Notes under the pieces: model-generated | What the model was told of the DNA's origin: nothing | Database searches by the model: none | What the model saw: only the letters and a program-made list of their open reading frames with translations | Shown here: piece after piece, positions 9,059 through 19,141 of the stretch | Position numbering within the stretch: position 1 is the first letter of the stretch | How the letters are laid out: the number at the start of each line of letters is the position of its first letter | Translations under genes and position numbers: made by a program | Assembly (NCBI RefSeq): GCF_029525575.1 | Contig: NZ_JAPDIA010000008.1 | Span: forward strand, 992,001 to 1,056,000 | Source: Cohnella rhizosphaerae | GTDB lineage: Bacteria > Bacillota > Bacilli > Paenibacillales > Paenibacillaceae | Direction: 5' to 3' | Length of the DNA: 64,000 bases

Positions 9059-10046
9059 ATGTCAGATCCCGTCCGGACATCCGCCTCTTTCCCCGCCGTA
9101 TGGCGACCGCTTCGCGCCGAGGAAGCCTACGGGCTTAAGAAACGGTTCGGCCGCGACGCTGCGTATGTCTCGGGCGGGACGCTGCTTAGGACGCACTGGG
9201 AAAATGGCGCGAGCCCGGTTCCCGGCTGCCTGATCGATCTGTCGGGCGCAGCGGAACGGAAGGAAAGCGCTCTGGCTGACGGAGGGCTCGCGCTCGGCGC
9301 GATGATGACGCTGACCGACTGCCGCAACGCTCCTCGGCTTCAGGCGCGTTATCCCCTGGTCGTCGAAGCGGCGCGCGCCATCGCCGCGCCTTCCATACGC
9401 AATCTGGCGACGATCGGCGGCAACGTCTTATCCGCGGTCGGAGATTCGCTCCCCGCCCTGCTCGTCTACGAAGCGCGTCTGGATTGGCTGGATGACGGCG
9501 GCGAGCGGACGGAAGCGCTCGAGGATTGGCTGATGCGGGCGGCGGACGGAACGGCCGGGACCGATCCGCTGCTGCTGCGCGTATCGTTGCCGCCGGGGCC
9601 GGCGAACCCGGATCCGACCGGCGGCGAGAACCACGCTTCGGAAGCTGGCGCAGGGGGGAGAAGGAACGGCGCACCCGTTCGCTTATTACGCAAAGATCGG
9701 GAGGCGGGATTCGTTCGCGCCGTCGGCCGTTACGACGGCGCTGACGGGAACGATCGAGGCAAGCGGCCGCTTGCGGCGCATTCGGCTCGCGGCCGGCGGC
9801 GGCAAGACGATTCCGAGACGCTATCCGGCGGCGGAAGCCCGTCTAGAAAACGCGATAGCCGACGAGCATGCCGTTCGTCTGCTTCACGGCATGCTTCACG
9901 GCATCTTGGAAGATTACGCCCCGGCGCCGGATCCTTTCTTATCGGATGAATACCGGAAGCGTACCGCGGCGAACGTCGCCGCTTCCCATCTCTGGCGGGC
10001 CATTCGCGAATTCGCGCAGCGAGAGGAGGGGAAACGATGCTGCTGA
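9059..10046 (+). CDS. pucC: Xanthine dehydrogenase FAD-binding subunit (PucC-like), frameshifted
   Basis: About 328 residues after correction. This is the FAD-carrying CoxM/XdhB-type subunit that passes electrons from the FeS subunit to NAD. FAD-binding blocks are visible: YVSGGTLLRTHW and AAPSIRNLATIGGNVLSAVGDSLPALL. A one-base gain between about 9593 and 9658 moves the reading to TLRKLAQGGEGTAHPFAYYAK and KIGRRDSFAPSAVTTAL. The exact site is uncertain (GGGG at 9598-9601 or nearby). The start at 9059 has AAAGGGGG upstream. It overlaps the next gene by ten bases. Confidence 0.82.
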
Positions 10047-12330
10047 ATCGAAGGAATAGCGGCGACCGTTGGCGCATCAGGCCGGACGGCCCGGGCAAGG
10101 TCACCGGTTCGCTCTCCTATTTGACCGACATGGTCGCTCCCGGCATGCTTTACGCCCTCGTGCTGCGCAGCCCTCACCCGCATGCGCGAATCGTATCCAT
10201 TCGGACGGAGGCGGCGCGCAGTCTGCAAGGCGTTGAGGCGGTTCTGACTTGGGAGGACGTACCCGGGCTGAACCGATTCGGCATCGCCCGGCAGGATCAG
10301 CCGGTGTTCTGCGAAGACCGGGCGCGGTACGTCGGAGACGCCGTCGCCGCAGTGGCGGCGGAGACGCTGTCGCTCGCCCGGCGCGCCCTGGACTTGATCG
10401 AAGTGGACTACGAACCATTGCCGACGGTCGACGATCCCGAGCAGTCGCTTCTTCCTGAATCGCCTCGGCTGCATCCCGAAGGCAACATCCTCCACACGAA
10501 AGCGTACAGAAGCGGAGACGCCGAAGCGGTCTTCGGACGATGCGCGCACGTCGTCGAAGAGACGTACGTCACCAAGCGGCAGATGCATGCTTATATGGAG
10601 ACGGAGGGCGGCCTGTTCGTCCCTGGCCCGGACGGCAGCTTGACCGTATACGCGCCCACGCAGCACGGATTCATGGACCGGCTGCAGCTGTCCCGCATCC
10701 TGGCGATGCAGGAGCGTCGCATTCGCGTCGTGTCCAGTCCGATCGGCGGCTCGTTCGGCGGCAAGGACGAGCTTAACGTGCAGCCGTACGGCGCGCTGCT
10801 GGCGATGGCGACGGGCCGTCCGGTTAAAATTCACAATTCCCGCCGCGAATCGGTCCGCTCGGGGCTGAAGCGGCATCCGATGACGATCCGCATGAAGACC
10901 GGAACGGACGAGAGCGGACGAATTCTCGCGCACATGGTGCGGATCGTCGCAGACACGGGACCCTGATGCGACGCTTGGCGCCGAGGTGCTGAACTTCGCG
11001 ACCGAGCACGTCGTCAGCTTGTATCGGTTCGGCTGCGTCGACGTCGAGAGCGTATCCGTCTTCACGAACAACGGCATGTCCGGCGAGTTCCGGGGCTTCG
11101 GCGGGAACCAGGCGATTTTCGCGCTGGAAGGCCAGATGGACCGGCTGGCGGACGCGGTCGGCATGGATCCTTGGGAATTTCGGCGGCTCAACATGAAGAC
11201 GGCGGAGGATCCGGGGCCCTTTGGACAGGCGATCGCGAAAACGGAAGGCTTGGCGAAGGTATGGGCTGCGGCTGCCGAAAGCGCCATATGGAAGGAACGC
11301 ACGGCGTCGATGCGGGACGGCGAAGATCTCCTGCCCTGGAAGCGCATCGGCATCGGTGCCGCGCTCGTGATGCACGGAGCCGGGCTTGGATACGGAATCC
11401 CGGACCCGTCCGGCGGCAGGCTCGCGCTCCAAAAGGACGGAAAGATCGAAGCCTCGTTCGGCTTCGAAGAATGCGGCCAAGGATTGATCGCGACGCTCGA
11501 GCAGATGCTCGTCGAACGGTTCGGCTTCGCCGCCGACGATCTGCGCATCGTCATCGGCGACAGCGACGCCGTTCCGGACAGCGGCTCCAGCACCGCGTCG
11601 CGAGCCACGAGCATGATGTGGAAGTCGCTAAATCAGCTGCAGAAGCCGTTCACGGCGCAACTGCTGGCGGAAGCGGCGAACGTTTGCGGCTTGCCCGTCC
11701 AGCGGCTGCGACCGGGGCCTGGCGGCGTTTGGGACCGGGAATCCGGCGACAGGGCGATCGGCTATACGGAGCTGGCGGTCCGGCTGACGGAGCCGATCGT
11801 ATGCGAGACGCGCACAAGCTACCCGGTCCCCGATACGGACATTGTCGGCGCCCACTACCTGTATTCGTACGCGGCCGCCGTCGTCAAGATCGAGATCGAC
11901 GGACTGACCGGACGGCTCCGCGTTCTTTCGCAATACCACGCCGTTGCCGCGGGCCCGGTCATGAACCCGCAGGGGTTTCTCGGCCAGATCGAAGGCGGCA
12001 GCGCGATGGCGCTCGGCTACGCTTTGCTTGAAGAGGCGGTCATGAATCAAGGTCAATACCTCGCCAACAATTTCGACACGTATCTCATCCCCGCGATCGC
12101 CGATCTGAACGGCCCCGTCGAAGTGCAGGCGATCGAACATTTGCCGGAGGGGGGACGCGCACGGGCCGAGAGGCGTCGGCGAGATCGGCTCGGTCGGCTT
12201 GGCCGCCGCGATCGCGTCGGCGGTCCGGCACGCCGCAGGCTTCTCCGTCAACCGGCTTCCAATCGAACCTTCGCTGCTGCAGGAAGCATGGCCTATTGGA
12301 GAAAAGGCGGTGAGGCGCGATGAACGATAA
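10037..12330 (+). CDS. pucD: Xanthine dehydrogenase molybdopterin-binding subunit (PucD-like), frameshifted twice
   Basis: About 763 residues after correction; catalytic subunit that hydroxylates hypoxanthine/xanthine at molybdenum. Landmarks: GKVTGSLSYLTDMVAPGMLY near the N-terminus, SSPIGGSFGGKDE, GEFRGFGGNQAIFALEGQMD, and the catalytic Glu in GVGEIGSVGLAAA near the C-terminus. Two single-base gains split it: one near 10965 (removal gives ADTGPYATLGAEV) and one in a G6 run at 12149-12154 (five Gs give EHLPEGDAHGPRGVGE). The corrected stop TAA 12328-12330 overlaps the FeS subunit start, keeping the operon coupled. Confidence 0.88.
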
Positions 12331-12901
12331 GGAGCCGGTTCAACTCCGCGCCTCTGTCTCGCCGGTAAACGGTCTGCACGATGCGGCACTCGAAGCGCCT
12401 GCTGCGTTTACGGCTTGGGAATGCACGGTGAACGGCAAGCCGGTGCAGTTGCAGCTGCCGCAAGCCAAGCGACTGCTCGATATCGTTCGGGAAGATCTGG
12501 GACTCACCGGAACGAAGCGCGCCTGCGAGATCGGTAGATGCGGCGCCTGCATGGTGCTCGTCGACGGCGCGCCGGTCAATGCCTGCTTGATGATGGCCTA
12601 TCAGTGCGCCGGCCGCGACCTCGTAACGATCGAAGGGATCGCGGAAGTTGGCGGGCTCCATCGGGTGCAGCGGGCTTTTCTCGAAGAAGGCGGCTATCAA
12701 TGCGGCTACTGCACGCCGGGCATGATCGTATCGACGAAGGCGCTGCTGGACGCGAACCCCGACCCTTCGCCCGAAGAAGTGCAGGAGGCGTTGTCGGGCA
12801 ACTTGTGCAGGTGTACCGGCTATGGAGGCATCCTTCGAGCGGTTCAGCGAGCGATCGAGGAGGGACGGGAGAGCGATGGCGATGAACATCACGATGGATG
12901 A
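12320..12901 (+). CDS. pucE: Xanthine dehydrogenase iron-sulfur subunit (PucE-like)
   Basis: An intact 193-residue small subunit carrying two [2Fe-2S] clusters. The plant-ferredoxin-like cluster uses Cys69, 74, 77 and 89 (CEIGRCGACMVLVDG). The second cluster uses Cys128, 131, 163 and 165 (CGYCTPGM and NLCRCTGYGG). There is a longer than usual N-terminal extension (about 30 residues) before the ferredoxin fold. It overlaps the end of the catalytic subunit and runs into uraD. Confidence 0.93.
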   Translation: MNDKEPVQLRASVSPVNGLHDAALEAPAAFTAWECTVNGKPVQLQLPQAKRLLDIVREDLGLTGTKRACEIGRCGACMVLVDGAPVNACLMMAYQCAGRDLVTIEGIAEVGGLHRVQRAFLEEGGYQCGYCTPGMIVSTKALLDANPDPSPEEVQEALSGNLCRCTGYGGILRAVQRAIEEGRESDGDEHHDG

Positions 12902-13385
12902 GGTAAACAGGATGGATCGGGCGTTCTTCTCGCAAACGTTCGGCGCTGTCTTCGAGCACTCGCCTTGGGTGGCGGAACAAGCGTGGGCGATGAGACCGTT
13001 CGATTCAATGGACGCCTTGTTCGAGGCGATGAAACGCCAGGTGCTCCGCAGCCCGGACGAAATGAAGCTTGATCTGTTCCGGGCGCATCCCGATCTGGCC
13101 ACCCGGCTCAAAATCTCGGAATGGTCGGAAGACGAGCAGCAGGGGGCCGGGCTCGATCGGCTGTCGCCGGAGGAATTTCGGCGTTTCGAAGGTCTGAACC
13201 GCGCCTACCGGGACAAATTCGGCTTTCCCTTCATTATGGCGGTATCCGGCAAAACGAAGGAGCAGATCGCGGAGGCGATGGGGCTCCGCATCGAGAACGG
13301 GCAAGCGGAAGAGGAAGCGCGAGCGATGCTGGAAGTGCTCCGAATCGCCGAAATCCGCCTGAGCCGCATAGGGATCGATTCCTGA
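12876..13385 (+). CDS. uraD: OHCU decarboxylase
   Basis: A 169-residue 2-oxo-4-hydroxy-4-carboxy-5-ureidoimidazoline decarboxylase, the last step from urate to S-allantoin. The active-site motif HPDLATRLK is present near residue 70, and FGFPFIMAVSGKTKEQI is family-typical. The start at 12876 lies 11 bases after AGGAGGG and overlaps the end of pucE by 26 bases. In B. subtilis this domain is fused to urate oxidase (PucL); here it is a free-standing protein 25 bases ahead of a separate uricase. Confidence 0.9.
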   Translation: MAMNITMDEVNRMDRAFFSQTFGAVFEHSPWVAEQAWAMRPFDSMDALFEAMKRQVLRSPDEMKLDLFRAHPDLATRLKISEWSEDEQQGAGLDRLSPEEFRRFEGLNRAYRDKFGFPFIMAVSGKTKEQIAEAMGLRIENGQAEEEARAMLEVLRIAEIRLSRIGIDS

Positions 13386-13410
13386 CATCCAATTGAGGGG
13401 GGCATCGTTC

Positions 13411-14377
13411 ATGTTGAATTTACCTTCCGGACGTACGCTGTACTACGGCAAAGGAGACGTCCTCGTCTATCGAACGTACGCCAAGCCGCTCGAAATTGTT
13501 CCGATTCCGGAGTCGCCGTTCGCGGGCAACCGCAACGTAATTTTCGCCCATAACGTCAGATTCGCCGTCAGCGGACAATCGCTGCTGACCTCGTTCACGG
13601 AAGGGGATAACGGCAAGGTCGTCGCCACCGATTCGATGAAAAACTTCCTGCTCCGACAAGCCGCATCGTTCCAAGGGTGCGCCACGGAAGAGCTTCTGTG
13701 CTTCCTGGGCGAGCGTTTTTTGGAAACGTATCCCCATATCGAGTCGGTCGAGATCAGCGCGGACCGCCTGCCGTTCCAGCCGGTCGAAGTCCCCGGTCCG
13801 GGGGGGATTCTTCGACAGCAGCCTCGTATTCCGGCGGTCGCATAACGAGTGCGCCAGCGCGGGGCTTACGCTCGAAAACACCGCGTCGGGGGGCGCGCAT
13901 CGCCGCTCATTGGTGCAAGCTTACGGATCTGCAGCTGATCAAGGTGAGCGGCAGCTCCTTCTACGGATTTATCCGCGACGAGTATACGACACTTCCCGAG
14001 GCGAAGGATCGCCCGCTTTTTATTTTCCTCGACATCCTATGGACATACGAAAAAAACCGAGGACGCGCTCAAGCCCGAGACGGGAAGGTACGTGGCGGCC
14101 GAGCAGATTCGCGATATCGCACACAACGTTTTTTACGAATTCGCCACCCCCCTCGATCCAATACTTGATATGGCTGATCGGCCAGCGCATCCTGACCCGC
14201 TTTCCCCAGCTCGCCGAAGTCCGGTTCGAATCGAACAACCGCACGTGGGAAGCCGTGATCGAGCCCGCAAATGGAACATCTGCCGGGGTGTTCACGGAGC
14301 CTCGTCCGCCGTACGGCTTCCAGGGCTTCTCGATGACCCGGGACGATCTGCTGTCGGCGCCGGAGATGCCGTCGTGA
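13411..14377 (+). CDS. Urate oxidase (uricase), frameshifted four times
   Basis: About 320 residues after correction; oxidises urate to 5-hydroxyisourate without cofactor. Recognisable blocks: LYYGKGDVLVYRTYAKPL, VVATDSMKNFLLRQA, LTDLQLIKVSGSSFYGFIRD, EYTTLPEAKDRPLF, IFLDILWTYEKTEDALKP, SIQYLIWLIGQRILTRFPQL. Four runs each carry one extra base: G7 at 13800-13806, G6 at 13888-13893, A7 at 14050-14056 and C6 at 14147-14152. Taking one base from each gives a single frame ending at TGA 14375-14377. It corresponds to the C-terminal half of B. subtilis PucL. Four lesions in one conserved gene point to read errors. Confidence 0.85.
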
Positions 14378-14751
14378 AGGGCCGCCTAACGACGCATGTG
14401 CTGGATTTGTCCCAAGGGAGGCCGGCCGCCGGCGTCAAGGTACGGCTGCGCCGACTCGCGGACGATGAGGCCGAGGGTCCGCCGGGCTTGCTGCTCGCGG
14501 AGGCGGAGACGAACGCGGACGGCCGGCTGGAGGAGCCGCTGCTCGCGGATGGCGGATTGGAACGGGGCGTGTACGAACTAACGTTCGATGCGAACGATTA
14601 CTTCTGCAGAGCGGCGGACGGGAAAGACTCGAACAACAAGCCGATATTCGGTTCGGTGCCCGTCCGCTTCCGCGTGGACGACCCGGATGCGCATTATCAC
14701 ATTCCGCTGTTGGTCGCGCCAGGCGGCTATAGCACGTATCGAGGGAGTTGA
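14374..14751 (+). CDS. uraH: 5-hydroxyisourate hydrolase (PucM/transthyretin-like)
   Basis: A 125-residue HIU hydrolase acting between uricase and OHCU decarboxylase. The transthyretin-related signatures are clear: RLTTHVLDLSQGRPAAGV at the N-terminus and HYHIPLLVAPGGYSTYRGS at the end (YRGS is the family's C-terminal mark). The start is GTG at 14374, overlapping the uricase stop as GTGA; a longer upstream reading exists only because of the broken uricase frame. Slightly longer than usual because of an inserted loop after RRLADDEAEG. Confidence 0.9.
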   Translation: MKGRLTTHVLDLSQGRPAAGVKVRLRRLADDEAEGPPGLLLAEAETNADGRLEEPLLADGGLERGVYELTFDANDYFCRAADGKDSNNKPIFGSVPVRFRVDDPDAHYHIPLLVAPGGYSTYRGS

Positions 14752-14757
14752 CCGGCC

Positions 14758-16158
14758 ATGAGCGAACGCTACGATCTACTCGTCAAGCGCGGGACGGTCG
14801 TCCTGCCCGCCGACGTCGTCGAAGCGGACATCGCGGTGAAGGACGGTGCGATCGCGGCGATCGAAGGCAGCATCGACGAGCGCTTGGCCGCCCGGACGAT
14901 CATGGCGGACGGTTGCCTCGTCATGGCCGGCGTCATCGACGGGCACGTCCATCTCAACGAGCCGAACTTCGGGCACTGGGAGGGCTTCGCTACCGGGACC
15001 GCGGCGCTTGCCGCCGGAGGCTGCACCGCCTATGCGGATATGCCGCTTAACGGCAATCCGCCGACTGTGCATCTGGATGCGCTGCGTCAGAAGGAGCGGT
15101 TGGCGGCCGGCAGCTCGGCCGTGGATTACCGCTTCTGGGGCGGCCTCGTGCCTGGGAACCTGGACCATCTGCGGGAGCTGGCGGACGCCGGCGTCGTCGG
15201 ATTCAAGGCGTTCATGTCCAATCCGGGCGGCGAAGGCGAAGGACGGTTCCGCGAAGTCGATGTCGCGGAACTGCGCGCCGGCATGGAGAAGATCGCCCAG
15301 ATCGGCGGATTGCTCGCGCTGCACGCGGAGAGCGAGGCGATCACCTCCGGCCTGGCGGATCGGATGCGGCGCGAAGGGCGCATGGGTCCGCTCGATTACG
15401 CCGCCTCCCGGCCCGTCGAAGCCGAGACGTCCGCGGTGGCGGAGGCGCTTGCGCTGGCGGAAGCTACGGGCTGCCGGCTGCACTTCGTCCACATCAGCTC
15501 GCCCGAGGCGGCTCGGCTAGTCGCGCGTGCGCGCGGTCGCGGGATGGACGTCAGTTCGGAGACTTGCCCGCATTACTTAACGCTGACGGATCGGCATATG
15601 GCGGCGCTCGGTCCCGTCGCCAAGTGCGCCCCGCCTTTGCGGGACGCCGCGCGGGTCGAAGCGCTGTGGGCGCTTTTGAAGGCCGGGGAGATCGATTTGA
15701 TCGCGTCCGATCATTCGCCTTGTCCGGAGGAGATGAAGCTCGGTCCGGGGCTGACGTTCTTCGACGCCTGGGGCGGCATTGCCGGCGCGCAGCACACGCT
15801 GGAGCTGATGCTCGAAGAAGGGTGGGCGAAGCGCGGCATGCCGCTCACGCAATTGACGGCATTGCTGTCGGCCAATCCCGCCCGAAGATTCGGCTTCTAT
15901 CCGCGCAAGGGCGAGATCGCCGTCGGCTTCGATGCCGACCTGGCGATCGTCGATCCTTCCCGCCCCCGCACGATCGCTCGCGCCGAGCTGCTGCATCGGC
16001 ACCCTCACAGTCCTTACATCGGGAGGCGTCTCAGCTGCAAGGTGGTCGCCGCCATATGCCGGGGAACGACCGTCTACGCGGCGGAGGACGGCATCGTCTG
16101 TCCCGGCGCCGGCAGGCACTTCGGCGCGATACCCGGCCCCGGGCATGCCGACGGATAA
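14758..16158 (+). CDS. allB: Allantoinase
   Basis: An intact 466-residue cyclic amidohydrolase that opens allantoin to allantoate (PucH in B. subtilis). The binuclear metal site is visible: VIDGHVHLNEP (HxH), the carboxylated Lys of VGFKAFMSNPG, LHAESE, FVHISSPEA and ASDHSPCPEE. GAGGGAG-like ribosome site GAGGGAG at 14741-14747 precedes the ATG. It sits between HIU hydrolase and allantoate amidohydrolase in pathway order. Confidence 0.93.
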   Translation: MSERYDLLVKRGTVVLPADVVEADIAVKDGAIAAIEGSIDERLAARTIMADGCLVMAGVIDGHVHLNEPNFGHWEGFATGTAALAAGGCTAYADMPLNGNPPTVHLDALRQKERLAAGSSAVDYRFWGGLVPGNLDHLRELADAGVVGFKAFMSNPGGEGEGRFREVDVAELRAGMEKIAQIGGLLALHAESEAITSGLADRMRREGRMGPLDYAASRPVEAETSAVAEALALAEATGCRLHFVHISSPEAARLVARARGRGMDVSSETCPHYLTLTDRHMAALGPVAKCAPPLRDAARVEALWALLKAGEIDLIASDHSPCPEEMKLGPGLTFFDAWGGIAGAQHTLELMLEEGWAKRGMPLTQLTALLSANPARRFGFYPRKGEIAVGFDADLAIVDPSRPRTIARAELLHRHPHSPYIGRRLSCKVVAAICRGTTVYAAEDGIVCPGAGRHFGAIPGPGHADG

Positions 16159-16206
16159 TCCGCTCGTTCGATATTCATCCTGACGGCAACCGAAAGGAGG
16201 GCGCGC

Positions 16207-17467
16207 ATGAAAGCCGGTCCGAAGGCGGACGCATTCGCCGAATTAACCCCTTTGCTGGAGCGCCTGGCCGCCTTCGGCGCCGACGAACGGGGCGCCGTCA
16301 CGAGACTGCTCTACTCGCAGCCTTGGCTCGACGCGCAGACGTTTTTGGCCGAGAGGATGCGAATGGCCGGTCTCGAGGCTCGATTCGACCGGGTCGGCAA
16401 TCTGTACGGCCGGCTGCCGGGGTCGCTCCCTGGCGCGCCCGTCGTGCTGACCGGCTCGCACATCGATACCGTCCGCTCCGGCGGCCGGTACGACGGGGCA
16501 TACGGGATCGCGGCGGGGCTGTTGGCGCTGGATTATTTGAAGCGCACCTGCGGCGCGCCGCGGCGAACGTTGGAAGTCGTCTCGCTCTGCGAAGAGGAAG
16601 GGAGCCGGTTCCCGCTCGCGTACTGGGGCTCCGGCAATGCGACGGGCGCCTACCGGCTCGAGGACGCCTCCGGCCCCGTCGACATGGACGGCATCACGCT
16701 GAAGGCGGCGATGACGTCGAGCGGATTCGGACGCGGCGATCTGCCGGATTGCCTGCGGACCGGCCTCGGCGCCTTCGTCGAGCTTCATATCGAGCAGGGC
16801 GTCGTCCTGGAGCGGACCGGGCACGCGATCGGTCTCGTCACGACGATCGTCGGCCAGAGACGGTACGCGCTCACGGTGTCCGGCGCGAGCAATCATGCGG
16901 GCACGACGCCGATGTCGATGCGGTCGGACGCGCTGGCCGGCGCCGCCGAGATGATCGCGGCGCTTGAACGCGCGGCGACCGAGGCGGGAGACCCGCTCGT
17001 GGCAACCGTCGGCAGGCTGGAGGTCGTCCCCAATACGCCGAACGTGATCCCGGGGGGAAGTCCGGTTCACGCTGGACCTTCGCCACGACCGAGAAGAGAC
17101 GCTGGATCGGTTCGCCGGAGCGACGCTTGAACGGTTCGAGGCGATCGCCGCCGGTCGGGGCCTCGCCCTGAAGCGGCGGGCATGGTTGACGACCGAGCCG
17201 ACGCCGATGCACGCGGGCCTCGCTTCTTTGCTTGAGCGCGTCTGTCTCGACAAGGGCCTGTCCGTCCGGTCCATGGTCAGCGGCGCGGGCCACGACGCCC
17301 AGCTGTTCGCGCGAATCTGCCCGGCCGCGATGCTGTTCGTCCCGAGCCGGGGCGGGGTGAGCCACTCCCCGGACGAATATACGTCCCCTGCGCTCCTGGC
17401 CGAAGGGGCCGCGGCGCTGACCGCCTGTCTCTACGCCTTAGCCTACGAAGAGGAGTGGCCGATTTGA
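16207..17467 (+). CDS. allC: Allantoate amidohydrolase, frameshifted
   Basis: About 419 residues after correction; an M20-family metallo-amidohydrolase (PucF) releasing ammonia and ureidoglycine from allantoate. Metal ligands appear in TGSHIDTVRSGGRYDGAYG and CEEEGSRFP; a dimerisation-domain block is TVSGASNHAGTTPMSMR. A G6 run at 17052-17057 breaks the frame; five Gs give NVIPGEVRFTLDLRHDREET and lead to the C-terminus VPSRGGVSHSPDEYT. The start at 16207 follows AAAGGAGGG. The stop overlaps the next start (TTGA). Confidence 0.88.
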
Positions 17468-18727
17468 ACGATCAATTCGATCGGAGTCTGTATCCGGAGC
17501 TGTCGCCATCCCAGCGGATCATCATGACGCCCGGACCGGTCGAGGCGGATCCGCGCGTCCTTCGGGCGCTGTCCTATCCGATCCTCGGTCAGTTCGATCC
17601 TGAATTCACGACGTTGATGAACGAGACGATGCAGCTGCTTCGGCATCTGTTCCGCACGGAGAATCGCCGGGCGTATCCGATCGACGGAACTTCCCGCGCG
17701 GGCCTCGAAGCGGCGCTCGTCAGCTTGATCGAGCCCGGCGACCGCGTCCTCGTTCCGATCATCGGCCGCTTCGGCTATTTGCTGTACGAGATTGCGGAGC
17801 GCTGCGGCGCGCAGGTGATCGCCATGGAGCGGGAGTGGGGGGAGCGTCTTCCCGCCCGAGACGCTGGCGGAGGCGATCCGGCGGGAGCGGCCGAATCTGG
17901 TCGCGCTCGTTCACGGCGAGACTTCGACCGGGCGGATGCAGCCGCTCGGCGGCATCGGAGCTGTCTGCCGCGAGGTCGACGCGCTTCTCGTCGTCGATGC
18001 GGTCGCGACGATCGGAGGGACGGCGGTGGACACCGACGCGTGGCTGCTGGACGTCGTCGTCGGCGGCACGCAGAAGTGCTTGTCGATTCCGTCGGGCATG
18101 GCGCCGCTGACGTACAACGATCGGGCCGAACGGAAGCTGCTTGCCCGCAAGCGGATCGAACGTGGACTTCGTATCTCTGTCGAAGAAGACCGCGCCGGAC
18201 AAGAGGCGCCCATACGCAGCAACTACTTGGACCTTGGCCAGCTGCAGGATTACTGGAGCCCGCATCGTCTGAACCACCACACGGAGATGACCTCCATGCT
18301 GTACGCGCTGCGGGAGGGCGTTCGAATCGCATTGTCGGAAGGGCTTGAAGCCCGTTTCTCCCGCCATCGCCTTCACGAGTCGGCGCTTACGGCAGGCCTG
18401 TCGGCCATGGGTCTCGAGCTGTTCGGCGATCCGGCGAACAAGATGCCGATGGTCGCCTGCGTCGTCGTCCCCGAAGGCGTCGACGGCGAGCGCGTGCGCG
18501 GCATGCTGCTGCACGGCTTCGGCATCGAGATCGCCGGGGCCTTCGGTCCGCTCAAAGGGAAAATATGGCGGATCGGCACGATGGGCTACAGCTGCAGGCA
18601 GACGAACGTCTTGCATACGCTCGGCGCGCTGGAGGCGACGCTGCTGCGCTGCGGATTCCGGCTCCCTGCCGGCGAAGCCGTTCAAGCGGCACTCGGCGTC
18701 TACGAACGCTCCGGTTTTTCATGCTAA
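17464..18727 (+). CDS. pucG: Ureidoglycine-glyoxylate aminotransferase (PucG-like), frameshifted
   Basis: About 420 residues after correction; a class V PLP aminotransferase. In B. subtilis PucG moves the amino group of ureidoglycine to glyoxylate, giving oxalurate and glycine. Seen here: MTPGPVEADPRVLRAL at the N-terminus, DAVATIGGTAVDTDAW, and the PLP lysine in GGTQKCLSIPSGM. A G6 run at 17837-17842 breaks the frame; five Gs give EWGSVFPPETLAEAI and VHGETSTGRMQPLGG. TTG 17464 is preferred as start because AGGAG lies eight bases upstream; GTG 17455 is too close to it. Last gene of the purine cluster. Confidence 0.87.
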
Positions 18728-18812
18728 GGCCAGTTGCGTTTCGTTTCCATAAGCGGAGAGACTACTAAATGAAGTGATGAACCAAACACGCCATAGCACG
18801 CCATCAAACCAT

Positions 18813-18860
18813 AAGCGGACGGGAAGCACTGAAGCCAGTGTCTCTCCGTCCGCTTTTGTT
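18813..18860 (+). terminator. Terminator of the purine cluster
   Basis: AAGCGGACGG at 18813-18822 pairs with CCGTCCGCTT at 18846-18855, followed by TTGTT. The loop holds a second small hairpin (CACTG/CAGTG). It ends the long pucC-pucG transcript. Confidence 0.8.
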
Positions 18861-18928
18861 CAGGTTCTATCGGAAAATCGGACATCGGTACGCCGAAAAG
18901 CGCAATTGTACCTATTTTTAAAGCCATA

Positions 18929-18970
18929 TTGCTTACATAATGAATCTAGCCTGTTATGTAAGCGTTATCA
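18929..18970 (+). promoter_or_regulatory. Promoter of the alpha-galactosidase gene with inverted repeat and cre site
   Basis: TTGCTT (18929-18934) and TGTTAT (18952-18957) are 17 bases apart. A perfect 10-base inverted repeat, GCTTACATAA at 18931-18940 and TTATGTAAGC at 18954-18963, brackets the promoter core. TGTAAGCGTTATCA at 18957-18970 fits the CcpA cre consensus TGWAANCGNTNWCA at every position. This predicts carbon catabolite repression plus a specific regulator. The rest of the 18.73-19.14 kb gap holds no gene I can support. Confidence 0.7.
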
Positions 18971-19141
18971 TATATTGGATTTTACATGGTATTTCTTGCT
19001 CAAGAGTCAGCCTGACTGGGAAAGGGGGGATGTTGCGGAGCGTACGGTAGGCAGCTGCATGGCGGCCGAAGGGAAGACAACGCGCCCTTTCGCGGTCTGT
19101 TCGTGGCTTCACGACCCATTCAAAAGGAGATGATGTTCGTC

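Noticed and set aside
9914..11614. 566-codon open frame on the minus strand
   Set aside because: It lies wholly opposite pucC/pucD, has no recognisable family or ribosome site, and is expected by chance in GC-rich coding DNA.
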